59,152 bases of DNA, taken from assembly GCA_022360175.1 (NCBI GenBank), contig JAKSDI010000274.1, positions 1-59,152 on the forward strand. The letters run 5' to 3'. Both the position numbers and the translations under genes were made by a program. Below are positions 34,714 to 43,965 of the stretch, piece after piece. Each line of letters begins with the position of its first letter. Position 1 is the stretch's first letter. Source of the stretch: Chitinophagales bacterium (GTDB lineage Bacteria; Bacteroidota; Bacteroidia; Chitinophagales; Saprospiraceae). The notes below the pieces were generated by a model. It was given only the letters and a program-made list of their open reading frames with translations. It had not been told where the DNA came from and did no database searches.

Positions 34714-36117
34714 ATGAAGTACGATGTAACCGTCATAGGCTCTGGCCCGGGCGGATATGTAGCAGCTATCAGAGCTGCCCAATTGGGATTCAAAACAGCA
34801 ATCATCGAGCGTTATAGTGCCCTGGGAGGTACTTGTCTGAATGTAGGCTGTATTCCATCAAAAGCATTGCTTGATTCCTCCGAGCACTACCACAATGCTA
34901 AGGAAAAGTTTGAAACACACGGTATTAACCTATCCAACCTCAAGGTTAATATGCCTCAAATGATAAAGCGCAAAAATGAAGTGGTAGAGCAAACCGTCAA
35001 GGGAGTCAACTTCTTAATGAAGAAAAATAAAATTGACGTTTACCACGGCCATGGATCATTTGTTGACAAAAACACCATTAGCATCCAGAAGGAAGATGGC
35101 AACAAAGAAGAAATTACTTCTGATAAAATCATTATTGCTACTGGTTCCAAGCCTATTGTGCCAGCAAGCTTTAATTATGATAAAAACCGGGTAATCACTT
35201 CTACAGAAGCCCTCAACATAGATGACGTACCTAAGAATCTTGTTGTTGTTGGTGGCGGTGTTATCGGCCTGGAGCTGGGTTCTGTTTTTGCTCGCCTTGG
35301 CACCAATGTTGAAGTAGTAGAGTTTATGGACCGTATCATCCCTGGTATGGATAAGGATTGTGCTAAGGAACTCATGCGCTCTATGAAGAAATTGGGTGTA
35401 AAATTTCACCTGAAGCATGCTGTAACAGATGTAAAAATCAATAAGAAGAGCGTAACAGTAAGTGTACAAAAGCGTGATTCAGAAGATACATTCTCTATCA
35501 ATGCCGACTACTGCCTCGTTTCTATTGGCCGCAGAGCCTATACTGATAATCTCGGATTGGAAAATGTAGGTATTGAAAAAGATGAGAAAGGACGCATTGC
35601 TGTTAATGCACACCTCCAGACAAATGTTGATAACATTTATGCTATTGGTGATGTCATCAAGGGGGCAATGCTTGCACATAAGGCTGAAGAAGAAGGCGTA
35701 TTTGTAGCAGAATCCATTGCAGGCCAAAAACCACATATCGACTATAATCTCATTCCTGGAGTCGTTTATACCTGGCCGGAAGTAGCTGCAGTAGGGCAAA
35801 CCGAACAGCAGCTTAAAGATGCAGGAGTTCCTTATAAATCAGGAAAATTCCCATTCAAAGCACTAGGCCGTGCTCGCGCTAGTATGGATACGGAAGGAAT
35901 GGTCAAAGTTTTGGCCCATGAGGAAACTGATGAAATCCTTGGCGTACACATGGTGGGCCCTCGTACCGCCGATATGATCGCAGAAGCAGTGGCATTAATG
36001 GAATTCCGTGCTTCCGCTGAAGATGCAACCCGCATGAGCCATGCTCACCCAACTTTCACAGAAGCTTTCAAAGAAGCAGCTCTGGCAGCAACGGGCAATC
36101 GAGCATTGCATATGTAA
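34714..36117 (+). CDS. lpdA: Dihydrolipoyl dehydrogenase (E3)
   Basis: 467 residues, normal for the family. The FAD motif VIGSGPGGYVAA, the redox pair Cys41-Cys46 in GGTCLNVGCIPSK, the NAD motif VGGGVIGLELGSVF and the C-terminal catalytic His-Glu in HAHPTFTEAFKEAA are all present. It reoxidises lipoamide for pyruvate, 2-oxoglutarate or glycine-cleavage complexes. No E1 or E2 gene is next to it. Confidence 0.95.
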   Translation: MKYDVTVIGSGPGGYVAAIRAAQLGFKTAIIERYSALGGTCLNVGCIPSKALLDSSEHYHNAKEKFETHGINLSNLKVNMPQMIKRKNEVVEQTVKGVNFLMKKNKIDVYHGHGSFVDKNTISIQKEDGNKEEITSDKIIIATGSKPIVPASFNYDKNRVITSTEALNIDDVPKNLVVVGGGVIGLELGSVFARLGTNVEVVEFMDRIIPGMDKDCAKELMRSMKKLGVKFHLKHAVTDVKINKKSVTVSVQKRDSEDTFSINADYCLVSIGRRAYTDNLGLENVGIEKDEKGRIAVNAHLQTNVDNIYAIGDVIKGAMLAHKAEEEGVFVAESIAGQKPHIDYNLIPGVVYTWPEVAAVGQTEQQLKDAGVPYKSGKFPFKALGRARASMDTEGMVKVLAHEETDEILGVHMVGPRTADMIAEAVALMEFRASAEDATRMSHAHPTFTEAFKEAALAATGNRALHM

Positions 36118-36127
36118 TTTATGTGGT

Positions 36128-36176
36128 GATATGGTGATGTGGTGAAATTTACACCATATTACTATATCACCATATC
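36128..36176. terminator. Double stem-loop after lpd
   Basis: GATATGGTGAT (36128-36138) and its exact reverse complement (36166-36176) enclose a smaller stem TGGTG / CACCA. There is no T-run, so the terminator role is uncertain. It lies 11 bp after the lpd stop and faces the convergent ApbE gene. Confidence 0.45.
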
Positions 36177-36212
36177 CTTCCATTCAGTACTCGACTCATA
36201 CATATCTTCATG

Positions 36213-36255
36213 CAATCCTAAACCATCTAAACCTCTTTAAACCTTCCTAAACCAA
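36213..36255. repeat. Degenerate TAAACC-type tandem repeat
   Basis: Four spaced copies of TAAACC with 9-10 bp period (CCTAAACCATCTAAACC, then TTTAAACCTTCCTAAACC). It is the reverse complement form of the TTTAGGTGG array at 29805-29858. Confidence 0.55.
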
Positions 36256-36319
36256 AACCAACCCCAATATAAGATGCGATAAATCGCTCTCCTTCTCACT
36301 ACATAGTCCTCTGGCTACA

Positions 36320-37366
36320 TCACTCCTTCTCCACTCCTACCTCCACCCCTCCCGAAGTAATCAAGGCTCCCTGCTCATCTACAATAATACACTCTATTCC
36401 ATTCAGTTGATTGATAAGCTCTAGGCCGTCATTTGCTCCCATTACATATACAGCAGTAGCCAGTGCATCTGCCAATTCTGCATTAGGGCACAGGATCGTT
36501 ACACTTTGCAAGCCTGATACCGGATAACCAGTACGTGGATCTACTATATGACTGTATTTTTTGCCATCTATAATGGCATATTTTTCATAATTCCCTGAAG
36601 TTACCACCGCTTGATTATCAATGGCCAACCAGGAAAAAGCTCGATCTTGTGCTCCAGGATCGGCAATACCTACCGTCCAGGGATTATCATTAGCTTGAGT
36701 GCCCCAGGCAGTAAGATCTCCTCCTGCATTAACGATACCCGCACTCACTCCCTCTTTCTGTAAAAGCCCTTTTACTTTTTCTGCTGCATAGCCTTTACCT
36801 ATCGCACCAAAGCCAATCCGCATCCCCTGTTCTTTTAGGAAAACGGTCATTTCTCCTTTATCAAGGATAATGTTTCGATAATTAATCAATCGGATAGATT
36901 TAGCAGCTATTGCTGAATCAGGAAGTGTGGTAAGGCTTCCATCAAAGCGCCATATTTTTTTATCCAGGCCGCCAAAAGTGATATCAAAAGCGCCATTGGT
37001 TAAATCAGATACTTTTATAGATCGCTCTACTAGCTGAAATAATTCTTCACTCACTTTCACTGGCTGAATCCCTGCCTCTTGATTAATCCTGCTCGCCTCA
37101 CTCTGCTCCTGCCAGGTAGAAATAAGTGCTTCTATTCTTCTTATTTCAGCTATAGCCAAATCGATTTTTTCATTAGCCCAAGCTTCTGAACCTCCCACTA
37201 CTGTTATATCAAAGCGGCTCCCCATTAATTTTAGCGTGCGGGTATACTCCTGATAGGGAGGTTTACTGAGTGGCAATACTCTTTGTTGAGCAAAGAGGAA
37301 TAAAGGGAGGGAGAGTAAAAGAGTTAATACGCTTTTTCGTATCAGAAAAGCGGGTTGAATAATCAT
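36320..37366 (-). CDS. apbE: FAD:protein FMN transferase (ApbE)
   Basis: 348 residues with a signal peptide (about 1-26). The ApbE domain (about 40-340) includes LMGSRFDITVVGG, IGFGAIGKGYAAEKV (FAD-binding, about 165-179), GIVNAGGDLTAWG and a metal-site pattern SGNYEKYAIIDGKKYSHI. It transfers FMN to Thr of flavoproteins such as NqrB/NqrC/RnfG/NosR-like proteins on the periplasmic side. No such target with a visible FMN site is in the window. It stands alone. Confidence 0.92.
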   Translation of the reverse strand: MIIQPAFLIRKSVLTLLLSLPLFLFAQQRVLPLSKPPYQEYTRTLKLMGSRFDITVVGGSEAWANEKIDLAIAEIRRIEALISTWQEQSEASRINQEAGIQPVKVSEELFQLVERSIKVSDLTNGAFDITFGGLDKKIWRFDGSLTTLPDSAIAAKSIRLINYRNIILDKGEMTVFLKEQGMRIGFGAIGKGYAAEKVKGLLQKEGVSAGIVNAGGDLTAWGTQANDNPWTVGIADPGAQDRAFSWLAIDNQAVVTSGNYEKYAIIDGKKYSHIVDPRTGYPVSGLQSVTILCPNAELADALATAVYVMGANDGLELINQLNGIECIIVDEQGALITSGGVEVGVEKE

Positions 37367-37490
37367 GAAAATTTAAAAATTTAGTGGGTTTAAATGGATT
37401 AGAATAGTTTAAGTTTATAGTATTTTCTAAACCTTCTCACCTTCACAAAGGTACCTAAACCCAAAAGAATTTCAATTCTACTTCCAGTCT

Positions 37491-40400
37491 TTACTTACCC
37501 ACTACCAATGGCCTTACCCACACTCCTTCGCTTGTCATGAGGCGTACATAATAACAAGCTCCAGGAAATGCGCTTACATCCAGTACGACCGCATTTGTAG
37601 TAGGCTCAATCAGTTTTTCAAAAACCAACTGCCCGGAAGCATTATAAACACTTAAAGTATTCACGATTGCACGCTCTGATTGCCACTTAATGTTCACCAA
37701 AGCGGTGGCAGGATTAGGAAACATTTGGCAATGCAGCAGGCGGTTAATGTTTGTCGTATTTGTTGTCGAATTGATTGTAATATCACTGTATTCAAATATA
37801 CAGCCATTGGCATCCATGGCCTGGAAAGTGTATGTACCAGGAAGTAAATTGGTAGGGTTTTGATTTTCCGAAACGACTTCGCCATTCAATAACCAGGCAA
37901 AAGTATAAGGCGCTTCTCCACCACTAAAATCAACGATAATTGCTCCATCATTACCATTTTCAGATACATCAAGGATATCTATGATTTCAAAATCAAAAGG
38001 TAGAGGCCCAGGTACCAATTCTCCGGCAATAGCCTCACAATTACCTTCAGCATCTGTGATTGTTACAGAATAATAACCACTAGCTACTCCTTCCTGGCTA
38101 GCGCTTTCACTACCATTTTGCCAAATGTATTCATAAGGAGGGGTTCCTCCCTCAACTTGCACAGCTATCGAAGCTTGATAATCTTCAGGACATTCATTTT
38201 CCCCTTCTACATTTACCATTGCGTTTATTGCACAAGCAGGAGTACAATCTATAGTTCCGGATAAAGAAGTGGTACATCCATTCGCATCTCTAACAACAAC
38301 TACATAGGTAGTCCCATTGTCTAATATTTCCCCATTTATATTGCCTTCCGTTGTATAACTACCACTTCCTCCTGCAATATAAAAGGAAAGTTTAACTCTT
38401 CCATTATCATAACACTCCACATTTCCGCTGATAACCAAAGCCTGGTAATTTTCCTCTTCTTGTGGCTCTGTAATCGCCAGGCATATCGTACCGGTTTCCC
38501 ATACTCCAGTATAATCCGAAGAAGAGCTGATGCGCAATAAATAAGTTTCACCAGGTTGCAAGCCTTCTACTCTCGCATCGCCATTACAGGTATTAGGATT
38601 GCTTTCGCAAAATACTTCTGAGAGATCATTACAATTGCCTTGAAAAACAGATACAGCATGTACAAAGTCTGCATTAGTAGCCAGCTTTATTTTTCCGGAA
38701 GGAGGAGCGACAAATGTATACCACAAACTAGCATCCTGATAAATGTCACAAGAAGAAGACGGACCAGAAAAAGGAGCCGACTGATTGGTTCCTTCTACGC
38801 ATGCTCCATCAATAGGAATAGAGATAGCTTCGAAACAATCAACATTTTCAGCAGGAAGCTCATCCAATGTCGTAGCAGAAAGACAGAATGAACCATAAAG
38901 GGTTGCGAAATAGCTACTTAGTTGTACATAATAAGTCGTACCTGCTATCACCTCTTCCAAACGCAACTCTTGTCCGCGATCAGCACAGGCTACTTCCTCC
39001 AGTGCTCCACACGCCCCTTGATATACCGTTAGCACATCTGCAAAATCTGCATTTGACTGAATGAGTAATGGTGAGCTTTCCAAGGCTTGGAAATGGTACC
39101 AAACATCTGCTTTTGATTTATTATTAAGGCTGGGGATAGGCCCCACAAAACTTGCGTTAAAGTTATCTCCTTCTACACAGTTAGCATCAATTTCTATAAG
39201 GATACTGTTGGCACAATGATCATTTTCAGGAAGCGACGGTGGCATTTCCAAAGATTCCAGAGCAACACAATGATAACCACTTGGCACCCCAAAAGCTCCT
39301 CGTACGCCACTCAATCTGATAAAATAAGTAGTACCCGATTCTGCTTCAAAAAGCAATCGCTCTCCGGTAAATCCAAATTCATCATAATTAATACAAGCCA
39401 TTTCTACAGGAGCATCACAATCACCTGTAAATACAGTAATCAAATCATTATAAACGGCATTACTTTGCACTGCTACCAAGCCGGATTGCTGTGCTTCGTA
39501 ACGATACCAAAGACTTCCTATCCCTGCATTAGAGCAGGATGACACAGGACCTGTATATAAGCCAAAACTATTATCTCCTTCTACACAATCTGCATCTAGC
39601 GAAAGTGGTATCGCATTTTCGCATAGATCATTAATATCTCCCTCGGCAGTTACTTTTATATTGTCGATACCAACCCACCAGCCCCAGCCGCCACCATCGG
39701 TGTACTGAAATACCAATCTCATACTTGGGCTTCGAAAAGGGGTAAGATCTACAAATTCATGTACATAATCATAAAACTGAGGACCTCCTATATCCGTCAG
39801 ATAATTAACCGCCCAACTGATATTTCCTGTCGTAATATCCTGCACCCCTACAGAAAGCCCTTCCAATTCCAGATAGCGACGGAGAATCAAATCAAAATCC
39901 AGATAAAATCGAACATATTCGGTTCCATCTATTACAGGAGAATATAAAGTGACCCGTGAAGGCGTGGCTTCTTGTCCGATCAAATCATCATCAAAAAAAG
40001 CAAAACAAGAACCATTCATACTTGATATTTCTCCTGTTGCATTGGGGTTTTCTACATAACCAAACTCCCAATCATAATCCCCAGATTCTACAGTAGTCGA
40101 CCAGCCAGCAGGAGCATTGCAATCATTGAAGGTTTCCAGTAAAACAGGAGTGGCTTCTCCTTCTCCTATAATTTCAATATTGTCAATGCCTGCCCACCAG
40201 GCCCAATCATTTCCATCATCATACCGAATTACCAATGACATAGAAGGGCTACTGAAAAAACTCAAATCCGCCGTAAGTGTTACGTATTCCGAAAATTGAG
40301 TGCCTGTTTGAGCATCTCCCTGATAAGTGGCAACTTCATGCAGATTTGTTCCATCATCTACCAGTACTTGCAAACTGGCAGAACCATTATAATTGCGAAA

Positions 40401-40823
40401 GTGCACATCCATCGATAAACGTACACTAGACCATATACTTCCATCAAAAGCCGGACTTTGAAGATTTACCGTCCAGGCAGGAGTATTTTCTCCTGTAGCA
40501 TCATCATCAAAAATCAGCATACAAGAACCATCAATAGTGCTGCCGTCAGAATTTCCATTGTCAGGTAAACCTACGTACCATATGGCATCAGGATTTCCCG
40601 TAGCCTCTACTTGCCATCCTTCTGGTAGGCCACACGTATTAAAATCTTCCGAAAGTAGTACCTGCTGAGCTGAAAGCCAGCCAGTAGTTATCATAAAAAG
40701 GGCGGTGGTATAAAGACGGATCAAGGGAAGTGGATTTAAAAAGTTTAAATATACTTCCTGAAAATTAAGAAAAATCCGTAATTTTTGGAAATCAAATATT
40801 CCCATACTTACTACTAATACCAT
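37491..40823 (-). CDS. Large modular secreted protein with T9SS type A tail
   Basis: 1110 residues as open; the true start is uncertain. The first 33 residues have no export signal, and a TTG at 40722-40724 would give a proper signal (IRLYTTALFMITTGWLSAQ). The 40823 start overlaps the start of the divergent DUF1800 gene. Two MAM/jelly-roll-like modules (EDFNTCGLPEGW and LETFNDCNAPAGW starts, each with WAWWAGIDNIEI or WGWWVGIDNIKV) are followed by three ~130-residue repeats (starts ENAIPLSLDADCVEGDN, NSILIEIDANCVEGDN, EAISIPIDGACVEGTN), two SprB/Ig-like repeats and a T9SS type A domain (FPNPATALVNI). Function is probably adhesion or substrate binding; no catalytic motif. Confidence 0.75.
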   Translation of the reverse strand: MVLVVSMGIFDFQKLRIFLNFQEVYLNFLNPLPLIRLYTTALFMITTGWLSAQQVLLSEDFNTCGLPEGWQVEATGNPDAIWYVGLPDNGNSDGSTIDGSCMLIFDDDATGENTPAWTVNLQSPAFDGSIWSSVRLSMDVHFRNYNGSASLQVLVDDGTNLHEVATYQGDAQTGTQFSEYVTLTADLSFFSSPSMSLVIRYDDGNDWAWWAGIDNIEIIGEGEATPVLLETFNDCNAPAGWSTTVESGDYDWEFGYVENPNATGEISSMNGSCFAFFDDDLIGQEATPSRVTLYSPVIDGTEYVRFYLDFDLILRRYLELEGLSVGVQDITTGNISWAVNYLTDIGGPQFYDYVHEFVDLTPFRSPSMRLVFQYTDGGGWGWWVGIDNIKVTAEGDINDLCENAIPLSLDADCVEGDNSFGLYTGPVSSCSNAGIGSLWYRYEAQQSGLVAVQSNAVYNDLITVFTGDCDAPVEMACINYDEFGFTGERLLFEAESGTTYFIRLSGVRGAFGVPSGYHCVALESLEMPPSLPENDHCANSILIEIDANCVEGDNFNASFVGPIPSLNNKSKADVWYHFQALESSPLLIQSNADFADVLTVYQGACGALEEVACADRGQELRLEEVIAGTTYYVQLSSYFATLYGSFCLSATTLDELPAENVDCFEAISIPIDGACVEGTNQSAPFSGPSSSCDIYQDASLWYTFVAPPSGKIKLATNADFVHAVSVFQGNCNDLSEVFCESNPNTCNGDARVEGLQPGETYLLRISSSSDYTGVWETGTICLAITEPQEEENYQALVISGNVECYDNGRVKLSFYIAGGSGSYTTEGNINGEILDNGTTYVVVVRDANGCTTSLSGTIDCTPACAINAMVNVEGENECPEDYQASIAVQVEGGTPPYEYIWQNGSESASQEGVASGYYSVTITDAEGNCEAIAGELVPGPLPFDFEIIDILDVSENGNDGAIIVDFSGGEAPYTFAWLLNGEVVSENQNPTNLLPGTYTFQAMDANGCIFEYSDITINSTTNTTNINRLLHCQMFPNPATALVNIKWQSERAIVNTLSVYNASGQLVFEKLIEPTTNAVVLDVSAFPGACYYVRLMTSEGVWVRPLVVGK

Positions 40824-42273
40824 GGTAAATACTCTTCAACCTTTTATACCATCGGAAGAAAAACCCTGGGACCACAGGCGCGTCCAACACCTTTATCAAA
40901 GATTGGGGTATGGAACACATTTTGATGCACTGAGTCTTGACCTGAGCCCTTCGGACTTGGTAGATCAACTCATAGATGGTGTATTACAAATGCCTGCACC
41001 TGAACCTCCTTATTGGGCGTTTTGGACAAATGAAGAATACCCTGATGAAGATACCTACTTTGAAGTAAAAGATCAGTTTTTTCGCCAGTGGTTAGCAGAA
41101 GCAGCTACTCCTGAGTTGGCAATACGCAACAAGCTTGCCCTTTTTTGGCACAATCATTTCGTGGCAGAGGAAGAGGTTTATGGCTGCAATGCGTTTATGT
41201 GGTCTTATTATTACCTTATCCATACTAATGTATTGGGCAATTTTCGCAGCCTGGTTGAAGAAATGGGCAAAAACCCTGCTATGCTGGTATATCTTAATGG
41301 TAATCAAAACGTAGCAGAGGAGCCTAATGAGAATTATGCCCGGGAGCTGATGGAGCTATTTACTATGGGAGAAAATAATGGTTATACACAGGATGACATT
41401 GTTGAAGTAGCTCGTGCGCTCACTGGGTGGAGAGTCGAAATGTATGCTTGTGATACTACTGTTTCCTTTGATGCTTCCCTATTTGATAATAGCTCCAAAA
41501 CTATTTTTAACCAAGCAGGGAATTTTGGCTATGACGATGTACACGAGCTTATTTTTTTCGCGAAAGCGACCGAAGTCTCTGAATTTATATGTGGAAAACT
41601 GTACCGTTTCTTTGTCTATGATGAAATAGATACCGCTATTGTACAGGAAATGGCAGCCACATTTAGAGACAACAATTGGGATATCGCTCCTGTATTGCGC
41701 CAATTACTTAAAAGTGAACACTTCTTCGAAGATCGCTTTATTGGTGCCCGTATCAAAAGCCCTATCGAGTGCCTCATCAGCCTGATACATAAAATGGGAG
41801 CAGCTGCCAATGAAAATTATGACAATGGAACAGTAGGTTATCTAACCTATGGAGCATCCGAATTAGGACAGGAAGTTTTCAACCCTGTAGATGTAGCCGG
41901 ATGGCAAGAACATCGCACCTGGCTTACCGAGAATACACTAACCGCAAGATGGGGCATCGCCACGGATATCATGTATACTGTTGTATACCATAACGACGGT
42001 AATCTTAGAGAGCCATTAAGAGCACTAGCTATTAGCCTAACGGATACTTCAGAAAATGATCCAGAAGTAATTACTCAGGCATTGGCAACCTATTTTCTTA
42101 ACCGTCCATTGCCTCCAGATCAGCTTGCTGTAGCTACACTGTATTTTAAAGGCGAGATTCCAGAAAACTATTTTGAAGATGGTACCTGGACGTTGTATTA
42201 TGGCGAAGTGCCTGAACAGATTGCCAATTTGCTGACCTATTTGATTCGCTTGCCTGAATGGCAGCTTTGTTAA
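40822..42273 (+). CDS. DUF1800 family protein
   Basis: 483 residues. Conserved DUF1800 elements: QHLYQRLGYG near the N-terminus, NKLALFWHNHFV and the signature PNENYARELMELFTMG (about 168-183). No Sec or Tat signal is seen in the N-terminus. It is followed after 29 bp by a DUF1501 protein on the same strand; the two families nearly always occur as a pair. The biochemical role of either family is unknown. See findings for the possibility that the partner's Tat signal carries it out. Confidence 0.88.
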   Translation: MVNTLQPFIPSEEKPWDHRRVQHLYQRLGYGTHFDALSLDLSPSDLVDQLIDGVLQMPAPEPPYWAFWTNEEYPDEDTYFEVKDQFFRQWLAEAATPELAIRNKLALFWHNHFVAEEEVYGCNAFMWSYYYLIHTNVLGNFRSLVEEMGKNPAMLVYLNGNQNVAEEPNENYARELMELFTMGENNGYTQDDIVEVARALTGWRVEMYACDTTVSFDASLFDNSSKTIFNQAGNFGYDDVHELIFFAKATEVSEFICGKLYRFFVYDEIDTAIVQEMAATFRDNNWDIAPVLRQLLKSEHFFEDRFIGARIKSPIECLISLIHKMGAAANENYDNGTVGYLTYGASELGQEVFNPVDVAGWQEHRTWLTENTLTARWGIATDIMYTVVYHNDGNLREPLRALAISLTDTSENDPEVITQALATYFLNRPLPPDQLAVATLYFKGEIPENYFEDGTWTLYYGEVPEQIANLLTYLIRLPEWQLC

Positions 42274-42302
42274 ATTATTACCTTCTTCGATAACTATCAG
42301 AC

Positions 42303-43955
42303 ATGTGTAATTCCGATCATAAATCCAGCCTTCATCCTAAAGTCCAGAAGCACTACAAAAAGCGACAAGGGGCATCTCTTGAGCATCGTTCTGCCCATGA
42401 AAAAGAGCACCAGAATTGGGATCGCCGTAAATTCCTGAAGATGACGGGCATGGCAGCTTTGGGAAGCGCTTTTATGCTCAACAATTCTCCTGTGCAGGCA
42501 TTTAGCCCAACTCCTTTATTAAACAGTTTAAACAGCGCTGATTGTGGAGATCGTATCCTCGTTCTTATCCGCTTAAAAGGGGGAAATGATGGCCTAAATA
42601 CTGTCATTCATAGAGATAATGATGAATATTATAATATTCGTCCAACCTTGGCAGTACCAGAAAATGGACTTTGGGCATTGAATGATGCTTATGGTATGCC
42701 CAATGAGATGCAGGCATTACAATCTTTTTGGGAAGAAGGGATGATGAAGGTGATACACAACGTAGGTTATCCTGACGCCAACTACTCTCACTTCCGTTCT
42801 TCAGATATATGGGCATCTGCATCTGATAGCGATGAACTAGTAACCACAGGATGGCTGGGCAGGCTACTGGATCGTCAACTTCCTGCTTTTCAAACAGCCT
42901 CTCCCGTGATTCCTCCTGCTCTTCAAATAGGCATTCAGGCCAATATGATTTTTCGGGCGGATTTTGGGAATATGGCATTGGCGATTAGCAATCCTGCAGA
43001 GTTTTATCAACTGGCACAAACAGGGCAGTTATATACGACAGGCACTGGAGGGCAATCACCTAATGAATTGGAACTAGATTATGTACGCACCGTTGCCAAT
43101 AGTGCTTTCCGCTATTCAGAATCCATTCAGGACGCATACAATACAGGTAGCAATCAAGCAGCCTACCCTAACAACTATCTGGCAGAACAGCTTACTATTA
43201 TTTCCCGGCTGATAAAAGGTAACCTTGGGACAAAAGTATACATGGTTAGTATTGGTGGATTCGATACACATTCTAATCAGGCTGATACACACCCTATACT
43301 GATGCAATATGTAGCGGATTCGGTAAAAGCTTTCTTTGACGACCTCGAAATTAGTGGTCATACGGAGAATGTACTGGCTATGACTTTTTCTGAGTTTGGC
43401 CGTACTATTTTTGAGAACGGATCATTCGGCACAGATCATGGTACGGGGGCTCCTATGATGATTTTTGGTAAAAATATCGGAAGTGGTTTTCATGGGGAAG
43501 CACCGGATTTGACCAACCTTGACATGTATGGAGATCCATTTTATTCTGTTGATTTTCGTTCAGTTTATGCTACCGTTCTATCCAATTGGTTATGTATCCC
43601 ACCAGAAGTCAGTGAAAATGCCTTAGGACAATCATTTGGGATAATAGAGGACTTACTGCCTCCTTCTTCTCCTCCTATTGGTTCTAACGAAGTAGGTATA
43701 TTACTCGGCCATAAAGCAATTCCGGGTCAGGGCCCTACTTTTGATATCAACTACGGCATCAAACAAAGGGGCAGAGTAAGAATCATCCTACTCAATGAGT
43801 CAGGCCAGGCTATTCGAATTTTACACGACCAATTTGAGGAAAGAGGCAGCCATCACTTTGTATTCCACCCTGGTAGTTTTTTCGTTCCTTCAGGGTCCTA
43901 CTTCTATCGATTAGAAGCAGGAGGAATGGCTTATACCAGAAAGATTGTTTTCTAG
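42303..43955 (+). CDS. DUF1501 family protein with Tat signal and FlgD/T9SS-like C-terminal domain
   Basis: 550 residues. Twin-arginine motif DRRKFLKM (Arg41-Arg42) and hydrophobic stretch to about 67 give a Tat signal. The DUF1501 (alkaline-phosphatase-like fold) core has ILVLIRLKGGNDGLNTVI, IGGFDTHSNQ and SEFGRTIFENGSFGTDHGTG. The last ~65 residues (RGRVRIILLNESGQAIRIL ... SGSYFYRLEAGGMAYTRKIVF) are a FlgD-like/T9SS-like tail. The enzyme activity is unknown. It follows DUF1800 by 29 bp; convergent with the SprB-repeat gene, 10 bp apart. Confidence 0.85.
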   Translation: MCNSDHKSSLHPKVQKHYKKRQGASLEHRSAHEKEHQNWDRRKFLKMTGMAALGSAFMLNNSPVQAFSPTPLLNSLNSADCGDRILVLIRLKGGNDGLNTVIHRDNDEYYNIRPTLAVPENGLWALNDAYGMPNEMQALQSFWEEGMMKVIHNVGYPDANYSHFRSSDIWASASDSDELVTTGWLGRLLDRQLPAFQTASPVIPPALQIGIQANMIFRADFGNMALAISNPAEFYQLAQTGQLYTTGTGGQSPNELELDYVRTVANSAFRYSESIQDAYNTGSNQAAYPNNYLAEQLTIISRLIKGNLGTKVYMVSIGGFDTHSNQADTHPILMQYVADSVKAFFDDLEISGHTENVLAMTFSEFGRTIFENGSFGTDHGTGAPMMIFGKNIGSGFHGEAPDLTNLDMYGDPFYSVDFRSVYATVLSNWLCIPPEVSENALGQSFGIIEDLLPPSSPPIGSNEVGILLGHKAIPGQGPTFDINYGIKQRGRVRIILLNESGQAIRILHDQFEERGSHHFVFHPGSFFVPSGSYFYRLEAGGMAYTRKIVF

Positions 43956-43965
43956 TGTATAAACC

